A stretch of DNA of 64,000 bases from the NCBI GenBank assembly GCA_032622095.1, contig CP136061.1, forward strand, positions 248,943,582-249,007,581, given 5' to 3'. The DNA is from Siphonodentalium dalli. Taxonomy: Eukaryota > Mollusca > Scaphopoda > Gadilida > Siphonodentaliidae. Positions 22,521-35,055 of the stretch are shown piece after piece; within the stretch, counting starts at the first letter, position 1; every line of letters starts with the position of its first letter. Made by a program: the position numbers and the translations under genes. Under the pieces are notes generated by a model that did not search any database, was not told the origin of the DNA, and saw only the letters and a program-made list of their open reading frames with translations.

Positions 22521-24798
22521 AGAGAGTACTCGGTTGGGAGCTGATGGAATCCTTATATTAGCACGATTTCGTTATGTGGTTACTTCCCTTTTGGGGGATG
22601 GGAATGACAATAGCGTTATGCCCAGTGGCCGGAGCAATAATCTACCACGTCCCGGGTAATGTCACGAACCATTTGAACGCCATATATATAATTATACATT
22701 GGGGCGTTTATGGGTCATTTCCCCTGTCAAGCAATAATGGCTTGTCAACGTAGAAGCAAGAAAATATCTGCAAGAATATATCAGGCACAATTGTACCCTG
22801 ATATGTTATTGATGCAAAGATTGCACTCGTGAGCGCGTTGCGGTTTAGGTGTTCAATATGTATCGTACTGGTTCCAGTGAATCGTTTCAGGTAAATAAAC
22901 TACAGTCCATATTGGCAATTCAGAGCATTATGCAATTTCCAACTGTTGAACATTTGTACCGAAGTTGGGGTGGAAACACCGAAATGAGAAATGAGAAAGT
23001 GGTCACGTTATTTGGAAATACATGTAGGTACACGCCTATATTATAATGTAATATTACATGCATATATGGGTGACAAAAGTGATTATGATTTACAGAGTTG
23101 TGGGTTTGGTTTGGTTCTTGGGGTTGTGGTGTATCACACCAACAATTGGTTGAAATCGTTCTCGTAATTTGATTGTCCAACCAGTAATGAGTGCAGAATG
23201 TCTTGTGTTTAGACCAGCACGTTAATATCTTGCCCAACCTTTAGAGTTTGTCAGGTGGATACTTCCAACACTTGGGGAACTGAGGCCAGTCCGGATACTA
23301 GGATTTTGCAATTTTCAAGTTCAGATTTCAAACTGTTCTATCACAGGACCGACGGTAATCGACTCAGTGGGTCCTGGTCCACCCCCAATGGCGAATAAAG
23401 GACTCGAGCCCTGAATAATTTGCAGACCTCCAGATGTTGGGAGTTTGACCTTCAATGGGAAGGGGTACAGTTGTAAATCGCATGTGGATATCCCCCCCAT
23501 CGACGGTAACCATTTAGCAGACATTTCCATATAATACTTCAACGATTTGTACAACTCATCTAAAATGGAATTACGAAGTCAATTATTGAAACAGACGATA
23601 CTATTGATGAATCATAACCGGAGCGCATGAACGGCTACGAGCATACATGTATCCCCTAGATATTATTTGACGGATATCAATGACCACCAATCAAAGTGAA
23701 CACAGATCACACACTAGCGAAAACAATATCAGTGCATTGTCTCCGTGGGCTATATTCCTGAATTATTGTTTTCGTTGGTCAAGTATAAATCACATGGGGC
23801 ATAATTGTCATTTTCTTAATCGTCATGTGAAGGAGCCATGCTACCGTATGCTGATAGTCCTGACTAAGTGAACAATGACGACGATTTTGACGATGACGAC
23901 ACGGGCGATTATACGACGATGATGACGACGACAAGCAGTTTGGTGAGGACGAAGATGGTGCACATGATGGCGACGATGACGGTGATAACGGCAGTGACGA
24001 TGAAGACAATGTTTGGACATGACCACGACGATTATTATGATAACGATGATGACGACGACGATTGTGATGACGATGATGCTGATTACCGGTCATTTATCGA
24101 AGAATATCCCACGTGATCATAATTATAGGGTTCGTCTTGGTGTCATGCGAAGGCTTGATATTCACCCCGACCCCAAAGACAAAGTTCAAATTACATGGAT
24201 GTACTTTCACGTTTAAGGGGTTAGGTTGTGATGAGCGGAAACGGATCGTGCAAAACATATCAAGACACAATGGTTCGTATTCACCAACTGGGTACATATA
24301 TAGTTAATGTAGTTTATACCGCGATTGGCTCAATGCGAAGATACCTGAAGGTGCCGTGTGTGTTCAGCCGCTATCATTTAAAATAAATCCATCAGTTGGT
24401 GTGTAGGCACATTATGTCTAGGAGACCCCAGATATTCACGACATCATTCACTAACCAAACGGAATGTTATATGTTCGAATTGGATTAACGTAGCTGCTGA
24501 TTTTTTAAGTGGTGTGCTAGCATGGGGTTGAACAACATCTCGGGTTGGACCATATCGATACCAGATACGTCACTGCCATGGTCGAGTCCATGACAACGAA
24601 TTTCTGTTATCCGAGCACAAGCACCCGAGATCTGGACTCAAATGGTGTCATGTTCTCTTATGTTAAATATTATTTCATTGAGGTGGACATAATTCCGGAT
24701 TTCAGTTGACTTGATTACGTTGTCCGTATTTCCGTCACATATTTTGTCCAAGGGTTTATGAACCTAATTCGTATTACATTATTCTGAAATCTTTGCAG
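22521..24798. other. Presumed intron between lectin and ShK exons
   Basis: No exon was recognised. It includes the GAY-rich microsatellite at 23872-24090. Open frames at 22849-23046 and 23321-23554 carry no recognised domain. Confidence 0.45.
23872..24090. repeat. GAC/GAT-rich low-complexity tract
   Basis: About 220 bp of imperfect GAY triplets. Read on the + strand it alternates between Asp-rich (DDDD) and Thr/Met-rich frames. The frame breaks show it is a decaying microsatellite, not an acidic protein segment under selection. Confidence 0.75.
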
Positions 24799-24936
24799 TG
24801 GTTTCCAATCCGTGTGTGGATCAGATAACCACATGTTCCGAGTTGATGACCAATACTCCTGAGTCGTGTACCGTGTCAACTGAGTGGGCCAAACGCACGT
24901 GTCCTAAATCGTGTGCAGTTTGTGGTTCATCTCAGA
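24799..24936 (+). CDS. Exon encoding a ShK (ShKT) domain, second copy
   Basis: The exon is 138 bp, phase 1-1, bounded by acceptor AATCTTTGCAG and donor CAGA|GTAAGT. Six cysteines fit ShKT order: NPCVDQITTC, ESC, RTC, then CPKSCAVC at the end. It is the same length as the first ShK exon but clearly diverged in sequence. Entry in phase 1 follows from the second lectin exon, and its exit matches the sushi exon at 27657. It could also be reached directly from the signal-peptide exon at 19209. Confidence 0.8.
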
Positions 24937-25228
24937 GTAAGTTCATATTATTTTACGTATTATTTTAGATATGCTAAATGTGCTAGATGGAACCGCATCT
25001 GACAACATCTGAGTTACAATTTAGAGCTCTAGCAGTAGCGGATCGAATTGTCGATATAATAAACAATGGGCATGTTGACGCATTGTAGAAGCAACAGTGA
25101 TAAATTAATCTTTCCAATACTAAATGGATTCTTCATAGGAACGGCCAGTTTTCATTTACAGGCGCGTTCTGCTAATAAAATCAGAGGCAGACAAAAATAG
25201 ATAATATAAGAGCAGAATGATTCATATT

Positions 25229-25300
25229 CGTTGGTTGGAAATGTTCAGATAAGAGGTTCAACAAACGTTATCTGAACATTTCCTAATGAATAATTACTCG
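25229..25300. repeat. Dispersed GGAAATGTTCAGATA repeat
   Basis: GGAAATGTTCAGATAAGAGG and TTCAACAAACG are followed by the inverted TTATCTGAACATTTCC. Related copies lie near 17868-17925, 26965-27035 and 57405-57450, some next to CTCATTGAGGAGTAGTTCC. The small hairpin core suggests a short mobile or MITE-end family. Confidence 0.55.
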
Positions 25301-25399
25301 TCAGTGAGTGTTGTGTACTGGGTGTGACTTGATGCAGTTTTTAAGACAATGCATATGTATCTGACTTCGAATTTGTTCTATCAGAATATTGATGTATTT

Positions 25400-26480
25400 A
25401 TTAGTCGAGTTTTTTCTCCAAAACTCGACTTATAGTTTGATGAGGGACGGTGGGCGTGTTTCGCTTATAACTCAACCGTTTATGTGTGAGTACATATCCA
25501 TGCACGTAAGCTGCAGACAAAAAATCAGGTTCGTCCGCACATATATTACAGAGTTATGGCCCTTTGCCATTTTTCACTGATTTTAGGCTTGTTAGCGCAA
25601 CAACTTCAACAAACGTTATCTGATTCGATTGAAAGTTGGGATATAGGTGTCTCCCAAGAATATCTCGGACGAGTTCGAAAACCGGCCTGGTCCGATAAAA
25701 TTTGATAGAGTTATGGCCCTTAATTAGTCATTTTTCACGAATTTTTAGCTCGTTAGCGCGATAACTTCAACAAACGTTATCCGATTTGATTGAAATTTGG
25801 TATATAGGTGTCTCCCAAGAATATCTACGGATGAGTTCGAAAACCGGCCTGGTCCGATAAAATTTTATAGAGTTATGGCCCTTAATTAGTCATTTTTCAC
25901 GAATTTTCAGCTCGTTAGCGCGATAACTTCAACAAACGTTATCCGATTTGATTGAAATTTGGTTATAGGTGTCTCCCAAGAATATCTCGGATGAGTTCGA
26001 AAACCGGCCTGGTCCGATAAAATTTGATAGAGTTATGGCCCTTAATTAGTCATTTTTCACGAATTTTCAGCTCGTTAGCGCGATAACTTCAACAAACGTT
26101 ATCCGATTTGATTGAATTTGGTATATAGGTGTCTCCCAAGAATATCTCGTATGAGTTCGAAAACCGGCCTGGTCCGATAAAATTTTATAGAGTTATGGCC
26201 CTTAATTAGTCATTTTTCACGAATTATCAGCTCGTTAGCGCGATAACTTCAACAAAAGTTATCCGATTTGTTTAAAATTTGGAATAGACATACTTGCCAA
26301 GAATATTTCGGACGAGTTCGAAAACCAGCCTGGCCCGATAAAAATTTATGGAGTTATGGCCCTTAATTAGTCATTTTTCGATTGTACATATTAATTAGTC
26401 TACCGATACTGATGCACACCAATAGGCGGTAGCCACCGGCGGTAAGCCACCGAAAACGAGACACAGCATCTCTGATGCCA
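25400..26480. repeat. Tandem repeat, unit about 158 bp, about six copies
   Basis: Each unit carries GAGTTATGGCCCTTAATTAG, TCATTTTTCACGAATTTTCAG, CTCGTTAGCGCGATAACTTC and ATATAGGTGTCTCCCAAGAA. The GAGTTATGGCCC landmark recurs near 25550, 25709, 25865, 26029, 26190 and 26352. The block starts with ACTCGACTTATAGTTTGATG and ends with CCACCGGCGGTAAGCCACCG and a CACCTCTTGTTTTT tail, which may be element ends. Confidence 0.85.
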
Positions 26481-27140
26481 CCTCTTGTTTTTCAATGTTA
26501 TACAGTATTCAACAATATAGGTCAATTGATTTAATTCCATAATATTGCTAAAAAAAAATTATAGGAAAATTTTGTAATTTACTTAACGCTAGAAAAATAT
26601 TATGACTGTTTCGTGGTATACCATCTTTGGCTCACAGACAAATGTTTCATACATAAATCCCCCCCCGGAGATTTGCACGGACATGCCCATTCAAAAGTGG
26701 TCACTTCACCTCATACACAACCTTATCAAGGCTGCGCAATAAATAGATTTAAATCATCTGTTTATATTTATATTGTATGTTTATTACGATGTGTCGACAA
26801 ACAGTCGGGAGCAATTTAAGCAAGAAACGTATACCGTGTACACATGTACTACGATTTTCCTTTATAAACTTCACCAGTGAAGACGATTTTAAAGCGAAGC
26901 GTGATATCACAGCTTCAGAGTAAACAGCTCTTTACTAAATACTCATTGAGGAGTAGTTCCCATATGAAATGTTCAGCGAATAAGTTCAACAAACGACCAT
27001 ATGCCGTTTGTTTAACTGATTATCTGAACATTTTACACAAAAGAATATGAATCTGTCATCTGCTTTTGTTTCCTGAACATTACTCGTATATGGTAATATA
27101 CCAGTCCAATGTATAGTGTCATAACGCATGGGAGAATCAA

Positions 27141-27412
27141 TTTAGTATAAACAGGACTAAGATGCTACTAAATCAGTTCAAGTATGCAGCCAGCTGTTTG
27201 CCAAATTTTTAAAGTGGAAGAAGTCATTTGACATAAGTCAACACAAATATGTCAAATGTTATGGGTATCTCCTCTTAGTCTAGTATAAACAGGACTAAGA
27301 TGCTACTAAATCAGTTCAATTATGCAGCCAGCTGTTTGCCAAATTTTTAAAGTGGAAGAAGTCATTTGACATAAGTCAACACAAATATGTCAAATGTTAT
27401 GGGTATCTCCTC
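27141..27412. repeat. 137-bp direct duplication
   Basis: The block starting TAGTATAAACAGGACTAAGA at 27143 and ending GGGTATCTCCTC recurs immediately from 27281 with one change (CAAGTATG against CAATTATG). High identity means it is recent. Confidence 0.9.
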
Positions 27413-27656
27413 TACCAAAACTCCGCGTCAATTGAATTCATATGTTAGAAATAAGTGTATTTGCTTAAGAAAAAGATATTCAGATGGGTCAAAAAAATTT
27501 CAGAGCACGCATTATGGGGTGGTGGGTGGTCAAGAAGACCCACAATCAACCCGCATGCACCACAATTTAATTGGCTGATCTCACGCAGTAGTCAACTGAT
27601 ACCCATAAATTACTAAATTACTATGATTGCTTCCTGCATGGTATCTCCTTTTACAG

Positions 27657-27833
27657 CATGCGACCAGGTTACTCCACCAGCGAATGTGACACAGATTACA
27701 CCAATCGCACCTATGAATACCGGGGACTATGTTGAGTATACATGTGTTGACGGATACGTACACAAGTCAGGGAATCTCAAAAGGGTGTGTCTCCTTACTG
27801 GGCAGATGTCAGGAAACCTACCCGGCTGTATTA
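27657..27833 (+). CDS. Exon encoding a sushi (CCP) domain, second copy
   Basis: The 177-bp exon is phase 1-1, between acceptor TCCTTTTACAG and donor ATTA|GTGAGT. Four cysteines fall in CCP order: ACDQVTPP, VEYTCVDGY, KRVCLLTG and LPGCIS. The Trp usually found before the fourth Cys is missing (GQMSG instead), so it is a divergent module. GDYVEYTC is a typical central CCP strand. Its phase-1 exit joins the exon at 48033, with an intron of about 20 kb filled with transposons. Confidence 0.82.
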
Positions 27834-27917
27834 GTGAGTATTTTATCAGCCGATGTTTTAGAAACTTAACTGATATAATCAGAATAATCCATAGTCCAAA
27901 GAAGGGACAGCAATATT

Positions 27918-28157
27918 AACAACCGAATCATTTGTAATGCTCTATTTTTATCAAGCTTTCGGCCCTATCTGGACCTTCCTCAGGACAATATCAAATGTTA
28001 AAACACAATCACATGTTGTACGTTTGGCATATTTTTGTGAAAGTATGCCAAACGTACAACATGTGATTGTGTTTTAACATTTGATATTGTCCTGAGGAAG
28101 GTCCAGATAGGGCCGAAAGCTTGATAAAAATAGAGCATTGCAAATGATTCGGTTGTT
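27918..28157. mobile_element. 240-bp near-perfect palindrome
   Basis: Arms of about 113 bp begin AACAACCGAATCATTTG at the left and end CAAATGATTCGGTTGTT at the right, with a loop of about 12 bases around 28030-28045. Near-identity of the arms means a young structure. The right arm contains CTGAGGA, a GGTCC/GGGCC stem and GAAA (28092-28118), which resembles a hammerhead ribozyme core with one bulged A. It is likely a hairpin element or an inverted pair of retroelement ends. Confidence 0.75.
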
Positions 28158-30702
28158 ACCTGATATATGTAGGCATAGACGTGGCGACAGGGGTGGCTGG
28201 AGTAAACATTTCCAACAGTTGGACGTTTCTTTCCTGACGCAACAATAAGTGGACACTGCTGACAAAACGGAGTTTGAAATGGTTGTGATATTTTGATATT
28301 TTAACCAGTATTTGGTTGCGATTTGTTGTTTTGGACCAAAATATGAATATTTTTATACTTTCGGTCTATTTTGTATGAAGGAGATTCCAAACCATATGGC
28401 TATTTGGCTGGAAACAGTTTTAACCCAAGGGGGATCAAATGAAATTTACAGGAGTTGGGAATTTTGGTATGATTCAAACGGAGTGCAGTTGGGTTTCCAA
28501 GTTGGACAGCCCCAACGCAGACTAAGTCTTCTCGGTCTACAATAGCATGTGATATCTGTTGGGTTTATGCTGTTTTTGATCGAATCCCGTCCCGTTACTC
28601 TTCTATTACAGACTGAGCGCTCATACTCGTGGGTGGGAGTTATTTTGTCTGTGTGTCTTCGGATTATGTCAAATGGACGCTCTTTGTATATGAACATAGA
28701 GGGTAGCCTTTCCCAAGCATGATTATATCAAACATGCGTATATCAGAGGTCCGTCGAATGTCAAAGCAACGATATTTAACGTACACAAAGCCTTGTTTTC
28801 CAAAGAATTTCTGTTTGCCGCGCCATCGGAAAATGAATGTAAACAATATATTAAACGATCGTATCATCACTTTACCTTTGTCTATCACGGTAAATTATAT
28901 ATCATTTTGACGACATATCAATTATCGTGGACATATCGGATGATTTATCACATTCAGGGGTTCACATGCATGCCCGGGCTCTATGTGCAATTGTAATACA
29001 TCTTTAATTATAGCATATAATAGAAGAATAACTGGAAGGGACGGGTCAAAAACAACATCAACCCGACCGATATTCCAAGATGTTGTGGAACGACAAGACT
29101 TGGTCCACCCTCACGGAGATTCCCTAGCCAATTCCCTGTGGTTCATTTTTGAAAGCCGATATATATGCTGAAATTACACTGATGACAAATGCAGGAAATA
29201 TCGACGTCATATCTTATTCCATGAAAAACGACATGCAGATATATACACTCCGTTTTGTAAAAGTTGAGGAACAGATTTCTGCATCAAGATTTGCCCAAGT
29301 TCGTTCCGATACGCATATATTTAGACTCCTGTCAATTCAGATCGAGGTTTAAAAAGTATCTTCTAGCACAACCATTTCACCCAAACCTTGGGTGTTTATT
29401 TCACACCTGTTTCTGGGATAACCTGTGTGTCGACTGAGAACCTGTGTGTCAATTGAGGAGAACACACGGAGGATTTGTGTAAATGTTAGCCCAAACGACA
29501 TTTCGAAGTAAAGACGGCTTTGTTGTTTATTTCGAGGAATAATACCGCATCATATGAATTCAGCCCAAATATATTGACAGGTGTCAAGGGTCTAACTCTA
29601 TACTGAGCAATAAAAAACTAATATAATAAATACCGAGTATATTTAATTTAACGCCAATGGGTCGTTTATGTGCGTTTAAGAGTGTATTTATGCCTAAAGC
29701 AAAGTGAAATAACGATCTTAAAATGAATTGGCCGGTATATTTTATTAGTTATCAGGGTTACCAGGGTCGTAGTTGCATAAATTACAATATATCTTATTTT
29801 TATGCTAAGATAATTGGGTGGTTATCTGTTGTAGCTTGATCGGTATCGATCGGTATTGAGGTTAACACAAATCCCATATATGGAAATTCCAAATATGGAA
29901 AGTGACTTGCGCATGGGCAAAACAGATACAATGGTCTTCATAAAAACGAAGCAATGAACGATTGATAACAACAAACACCGACCCAGTTAAATAACGACAT
30001 TAGATGGCGGTGTATTGCGTCTTTAAGAGTGTGTTGATGTCTAAATCATGTGATTAACTAATTAAAAATTATTTCGACTACATATTTCGATAATTATCAG
30101 GTCCGCAGTTCGATCATGAAAAATAATTTCTGACTTGTATGTTAAGACTTTAATTGCTTGGTAATTATTGAGATTGCAGTTTCCTTATATGGCAACTCCT
30201 TATTTGGAATTTTCTTGCGCATGCGCAGAAATGATAGAATTCCATGAAGACGTCGCTATTTTTATTATCAGTCCAGACAGAGAAATTTGTATTGACTTGT
30301 TTCATTTATTTAGTTTATGATGGCGATGTCATTTGATAAATAATAGTAAATTTTGTGTTGATAACACGATGGTAAGATCAGTTCTGCAAATATCCACCGC
30401 ACCTGCGAAGTTTATTTGTATAATCGGAGATTTCAATAATCCTTTGTTGTGTTACTCTAGTACAGTAGTAGTTGGCGTGTTGCCATTTTCTGCGATTGCT
30501 AAATTTAGTCAAATTACGGGACCCTCTGAATTTTCTTTCGCGATTTAGATTTACAAATCAAAATAATTCAAATTCCAAATAAATCTTTTTCTTTTAACGA
30601 ATTTTTCTCCATTCACTATTTGTTATACTGATAATAATATTTTATTCTTTTGCCTTCCATTTTACTGTGTATCTGATTCAGAATCAGTCAATCGCCATCA
30701 TC

Positions 30703-32372
30703 ATGGTCAGAGCTGTGAGGGCAAATTTACACCAGGGCTGCCAACAGTTTTCACCTTTTAATGGTGTTCAGTGTACAGCAATTGCTTTGGTAGCATTGTT
30801 ATTGTTTTCATCTGGCCGGATCAACGATCAAAACCAAAATGATCAACTTGTGAACATTGATGCATATGATTTGGATGGACTGTTAGAACAGGGTTCAAAC
30901 TGTACATAGGGACATTCTAAATTCAAACACTGGATATCTTGGACATTATCATTTGCCCGAAAATTTAGAGCCGTTTAACAATATTTTCCACATCCGATAT
31001 GTTCGCGACCAATTTCATGGTGTTGTAAATGGGGATATAGACAGCGTTTTGGGGCAACAATCGTTTCTTGAATCATTGATTTCAGCATTAAGTCTTAGTG
31101 AATTTCACATTATAACATTTGGAGACATCACTGTTTAATAGCTTTTATATTGACAGACCAAGAAATATATTTACAATTTTTGACTCTCATCAACGAGATT
31201 TGTTAGGACGTCGAACGTCATCTGGAGGTACAGCAGTTTTGTTGAATTTTGAGTCCTTTGATGAACTTATTCTGCACGTGTTTGATAATTATGCAGGAAA
31301 TATTTTTGAGATCACTCCTATTATAACACAGACAGTGACAGCTATTGGAAGAATTGAAAGTGGGCCATTTATGATTGATTCAGCAGTGAGCACCACAGCC
31401 GATAACGATTTAAAAACAAAGGAAAATGTCGCTATAAATGTAACTGTTGAAGCATGTCAAGAAAGTGTAATTGAGCAATGTCAGGTGAAGAGTGCGAATC
31501 AGAGTTGTGGTATGCAAGTGCAGACAAATCAATCTGTGTGTGTTGAAAGCAAATTTCGGAATAGTGTTATGAATAATACTAGTGATGTACATGTATGGGC
31601 TACCGGTAGCTGTAGTGATCACCAATATGCTTCAAGCTCATTAAAGAAGTGCAAAAATTTTCTGTCAACAAATTTGTATGGTGTTATGTATGACACAAAT
31701 GTGCGATATACATGTAATCCAAATATTCCATATACTGTCGCATCATGTGAAGTGTATGACGATCATGTGGTTGCTGCCAGAAATCGAACAGACTTACTCC
31801 GGATTAATAAAGATCATTGTTATGGTACATGTAGTAAAATCAATCAAAGGAAAAAAACAAAGGTGAATCCAGTACAGTTTGATATTGAACGTAGTAATCA
31901 GATATTGCCAGTCAAGTGCGTTCCAATTGATCACACTTCCATATCATTGTGTATTGACCTAGACAATTTACATGAATTTCATTCACCTGTTTCATTTATT
32001 TACTCTGTATCGGACAGTTTCACACCTCCAGTGTCTTTTGTTTATGAAGTTGACACATGGGTAGATCTATTAAATTTAGATTATGTGTCTGATGTTAATC
32101 ACAATGTTGAATATGAGTGTGCAATACGAGAGCGTGCTGATTTTGAATGTGGTATGTGTTGTAAATTCTTGTTCTCTAATCAAGTGTCAAAGGTTCCACG
32201 GCACATTTGCGATGATGTTTTGGATAATTTGGAAATTGCTAGGGATTCAGCTTTGTGTCGTAAATGCCACAGGTCTTGCGGACATGTAATTCCAGTCTTA
32301 CATAAGAAATTAAATTCTCTTTATGTTGGAATTATTCCTTCGGAGTTGAAAGATTTATCTTTTCTTGTTTAG
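30703..32372 (+). pseudogene. Decayed Helitron-type gene: C76/OTU-like protease plus Zn-rich domain
   Basis: ATG at 30703 opens a frame with HQGCQQF and GVQCTA, the Cys box of C76/OTU-like deubiquitinase domains. DAYDLDGLLEQG follows. The frame then shifts near 30910 and again near 31119-31140. The third frame carries FTIFDSHQRD, the His box, and GGTAVLLNFES. A long 400-codon frame continues to 32372 with many cysteines. It ends with CRKCHRSCGHVIP and IPSELKDLSFLV, resembling the Zn-binding segment (DUF6570-like) that precedes the Rep domain in some Helitron proteins. Known proteins of this kind continue into a Helitron-like N domain and helicase, which are absent here. It is a truncated, frameshifted transposon gene. 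Residue patterns were judged by eye. Confidence 0.6.
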
Positions 32373-32614
32373 ATATTATGTACAAATCAAATAAACAGGA
32401 TGTCATCCTTTAATAACGTGTCGCATGTATCAGGTGAAGGTCAGTCTTCAGTTACCTTCACCTTTAGCATTCCACGGTGTACTCGCTCCCCGACTCTAGA
32501 AATGCAATCTGATTCCTATAGAGAAGCAGGATACCAACATGAGATTATCAATAATCAGATAATAGCAGCGAAAGACTGTCAATTACCTTAAGGTATTTGG
32601 CTACTTCTCGTAAA

Positions 32615-34564
32615 CCCCTGTCACACTCAGGCCGGCGCTCTCACTGCGCTGCAAAAGTACCAACATATGAGTAACACGCAGGAGGAGCGCCGAAAACTGT
32701 CGAAAATTGTCAAACTATAAAAACAAAGTATGCTCCTATTGCGTTCCTACTTTGTCAAGTCTCACGCTCTTAGTGCGTTCAAGTCGCTGTCATTGTGATG
32801 CTAGTACGTTCTCAATAAGTTCGCAAAACGTTCTCTGCGCGGGCGCCGGCGCGGAGAGTATAGATAGCGCCTCCTGCGTTCTCCAGTCATAGTCAGTTTT
32901 TATGTTGTGGGGAAAATACCCAACACTCCGCAATAGATTAGCTGTCCGATTAAACTACTGTCACACTCCGCTGCGATCAGGCCGGCGCTTGTATTGCGCT
33001 GAAAAATAATCAAAGCGCCAAGCAAAGCGCAGTAAGGTATCCAAGAACGTATTGGTGACGCAGTGGACACTGGCTATGACGGGAGAGGGTCTCCGTGATC
33101 GCCCAGAGCGCCAGAGCGCCGCGCTTGTTTTGTGCATGCACAAAACAAGCGCAGAGGTTCGGCGTTCTGACCAGGCGTAGTACCGTCGCCATGACAGCGC
33201 AAAGCGTACTAACAACGCAATTACAACGACTTGAACGCATTAAGAGCGTTTACGGGGCGTGGAGGAAACGCAGTGAGAGCGCGTGAGAGCGTGAGACTTG
33301 ACGTGACAAAGCAGGAACGCAATGGGTCGTACAAAGAGCGCGATGAAAACGTGATAAGCGGGATAGGAGCATAGCTTGTCACGCGCGCCGCATGTATAAC
33401 TGGTGGGGGAGTTTCTCGTTTCGCGTGCGGGCTGACATTATCAATGGGTGTTTTATTAGTTTTATTTATAGAATGGGAATTTTTGGGATGATTAAAAGTC
33501 AAACTGCAAGCTGGAGGCCGAGTCCCGTAAAAGGTGCATGTAGTTGGGTAAATTAAATTTCGTTTATTGTGTTAATCAACGTTGATTAATGTTGATTTTT
33601 GGTTTGTGATAAACTATATGTCAATTACAAATAAAAGAAATTTCTGCAGCCCACTGGGGGTTGTGGTCGGAGACGGTCGAGTCGGCCACCGGTTCGTTAA
33701 TTAGGTGCTGGTTGTTATTGTTATTTAACGGAATTCTGAGTTGGTCATTCGCAAAACCAATATATTTTATATTCTACAATTCCATTCTTGGGTTTATAAT
33801 ATATGATCTTGAGCGCGTTACCATTTCTGACATTGGTTCTCTTGTTTTAACAGATTGAAAATTTCTGATAATTTTCCGCGCTTCCACTGTGCGTTACTCG
33901 TATTTTGATACTTTTTCAACTCAAATCAAACGCCAGCCTGATCGCAGCGGAGTGTGACAGTGGTGTGAGCAGACCGCATTTCAAAGTGGGATCGTACTGT
34001 AAACCTGCTGTAAACGCCGGAAGAACGCCATGTATAACGCTTGGGCGTAAAGCGAGCGCCAGAGTCGCAGTGGCAGCACAATGTGGACGTTCTATGATCG
34101 GGAACCAGTCCATAACACCCCATGACAGCGCAGAAAGAGCGCAATAAGTTTTGGACAGAGCCTCATTGAGCGTAGTAAGGACGGGAAAGGCACGTAGTGA
34201 GAATTTGCTTAAGCTTACTGTAGTCGCAAAAGACAAGATTAATTCCTTGCTGCGACCACGAGAAGCTAATATGTGCTCTTGCTACGTCCACATAACGCTC
34301 ACGTCGCTCGCTTGGCGCTTTGCTTTGCGCTGTCACGGCGACAGTACTACGTCCTGGTCAGAACGCCGAGCCTCTGCGCTTGTTTTGTGTATGCATAAAA
34401 CAAGCGCGGCGCTCTGGCACCTATGGGCGACCATGGAGATCCTCGCCCGTTGTAGCCAGTGTCCACTGCGTCACTCATCGCTTCTTGGAGACCTTAGTGC
34501 GTTTAGGTGGGCGCTTTGATACTTTTGCAGCGCAATGAGAGCGCCGGCCTGAGTGTGACAGGGG
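32615..34564. mobile_element. Outer MITE, CCCCTGTCACACTC termini
   Basis: CCCCTGTCACACTCAGGCCG at the left is mirrored by CGGCCTGAGTGTGACAGGGG at the right. The match continues inward through GCGCTCTCA and GCGCTGCAAAAGTA. The interior is unusually rich in GCGC and GAGCGC motifs. A second element with related termini lies inside it. There is no coding capacity. Confidence 0.8.
32957..33961. mobile_element. Inner MITE nested in the outer one
   Basis: ACTGTCACACTCCGCTGCGA starts it and TCGCAGCGGAGTGTGACAGT ends it. It shares the CTGTCACACTC core with the outer element but differs next to it. Both contain CGCTTGTTTTGTGCATGCAC-type palindromes and a CAGAACGCCGA segment, so the two belong to one family. 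Confidence 0.75.
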
Positions 34565-35055
34565 CTGTAGATCGGTGTTAATTATCCTCGTCAATGATGT
34601 CATGTCACGCTTGTTAATAATTCGTTTGTTCGGAAATACTTATTGACGGTCGAAACGTATAAAATTGAACTACCACCACTTCCAAAAACAACACCGATAA
34701 ACAATAACGCTCTTTTCTGTTCCATGCAATGGAAATGGCTATTTATTGTCCTGATATCAGTGATATAAATGAATGCCTATTAGTATTATCCTGAAATAAA
34801 TTTATGCAACTTTGGCGAACATGGGAACCACGGTACAATTTATGCCATTTAGGCACACTTCAGAGTGAAATCTGGGCTTATATTTCGGCGAGAATCCAAA
34901 TCTAGATTCTCGTAAATATTCTCGCAAATTACCCTGGATTCTCGTGAAAAAGTATATATCATCAAAAAGCAAAATCAGATGAAATATATGCCCTGGAAAT
35001 ATAGCAAATCGTTTAATGCTTTATAATTTTTGTTTTCGGAGATTTATATATATGC

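Larger units (their letters stand above)
24937..27656. other. Presumed intron rich in repeats
   Basis: No exon was recognised. It contains a short dispersed repeat near 25229-25300, the 158-bp array (25400-26480), a related short repeat near 26960-27035, and a 137-bp direct duplication (27141-27412). Confidence 0.5.

Noticed and set aside
23868-24116. Asp-rich acidic protein
   Set aside because: The acidic frame switches to Thr/Met and back, so it is a GAY microsatellite.
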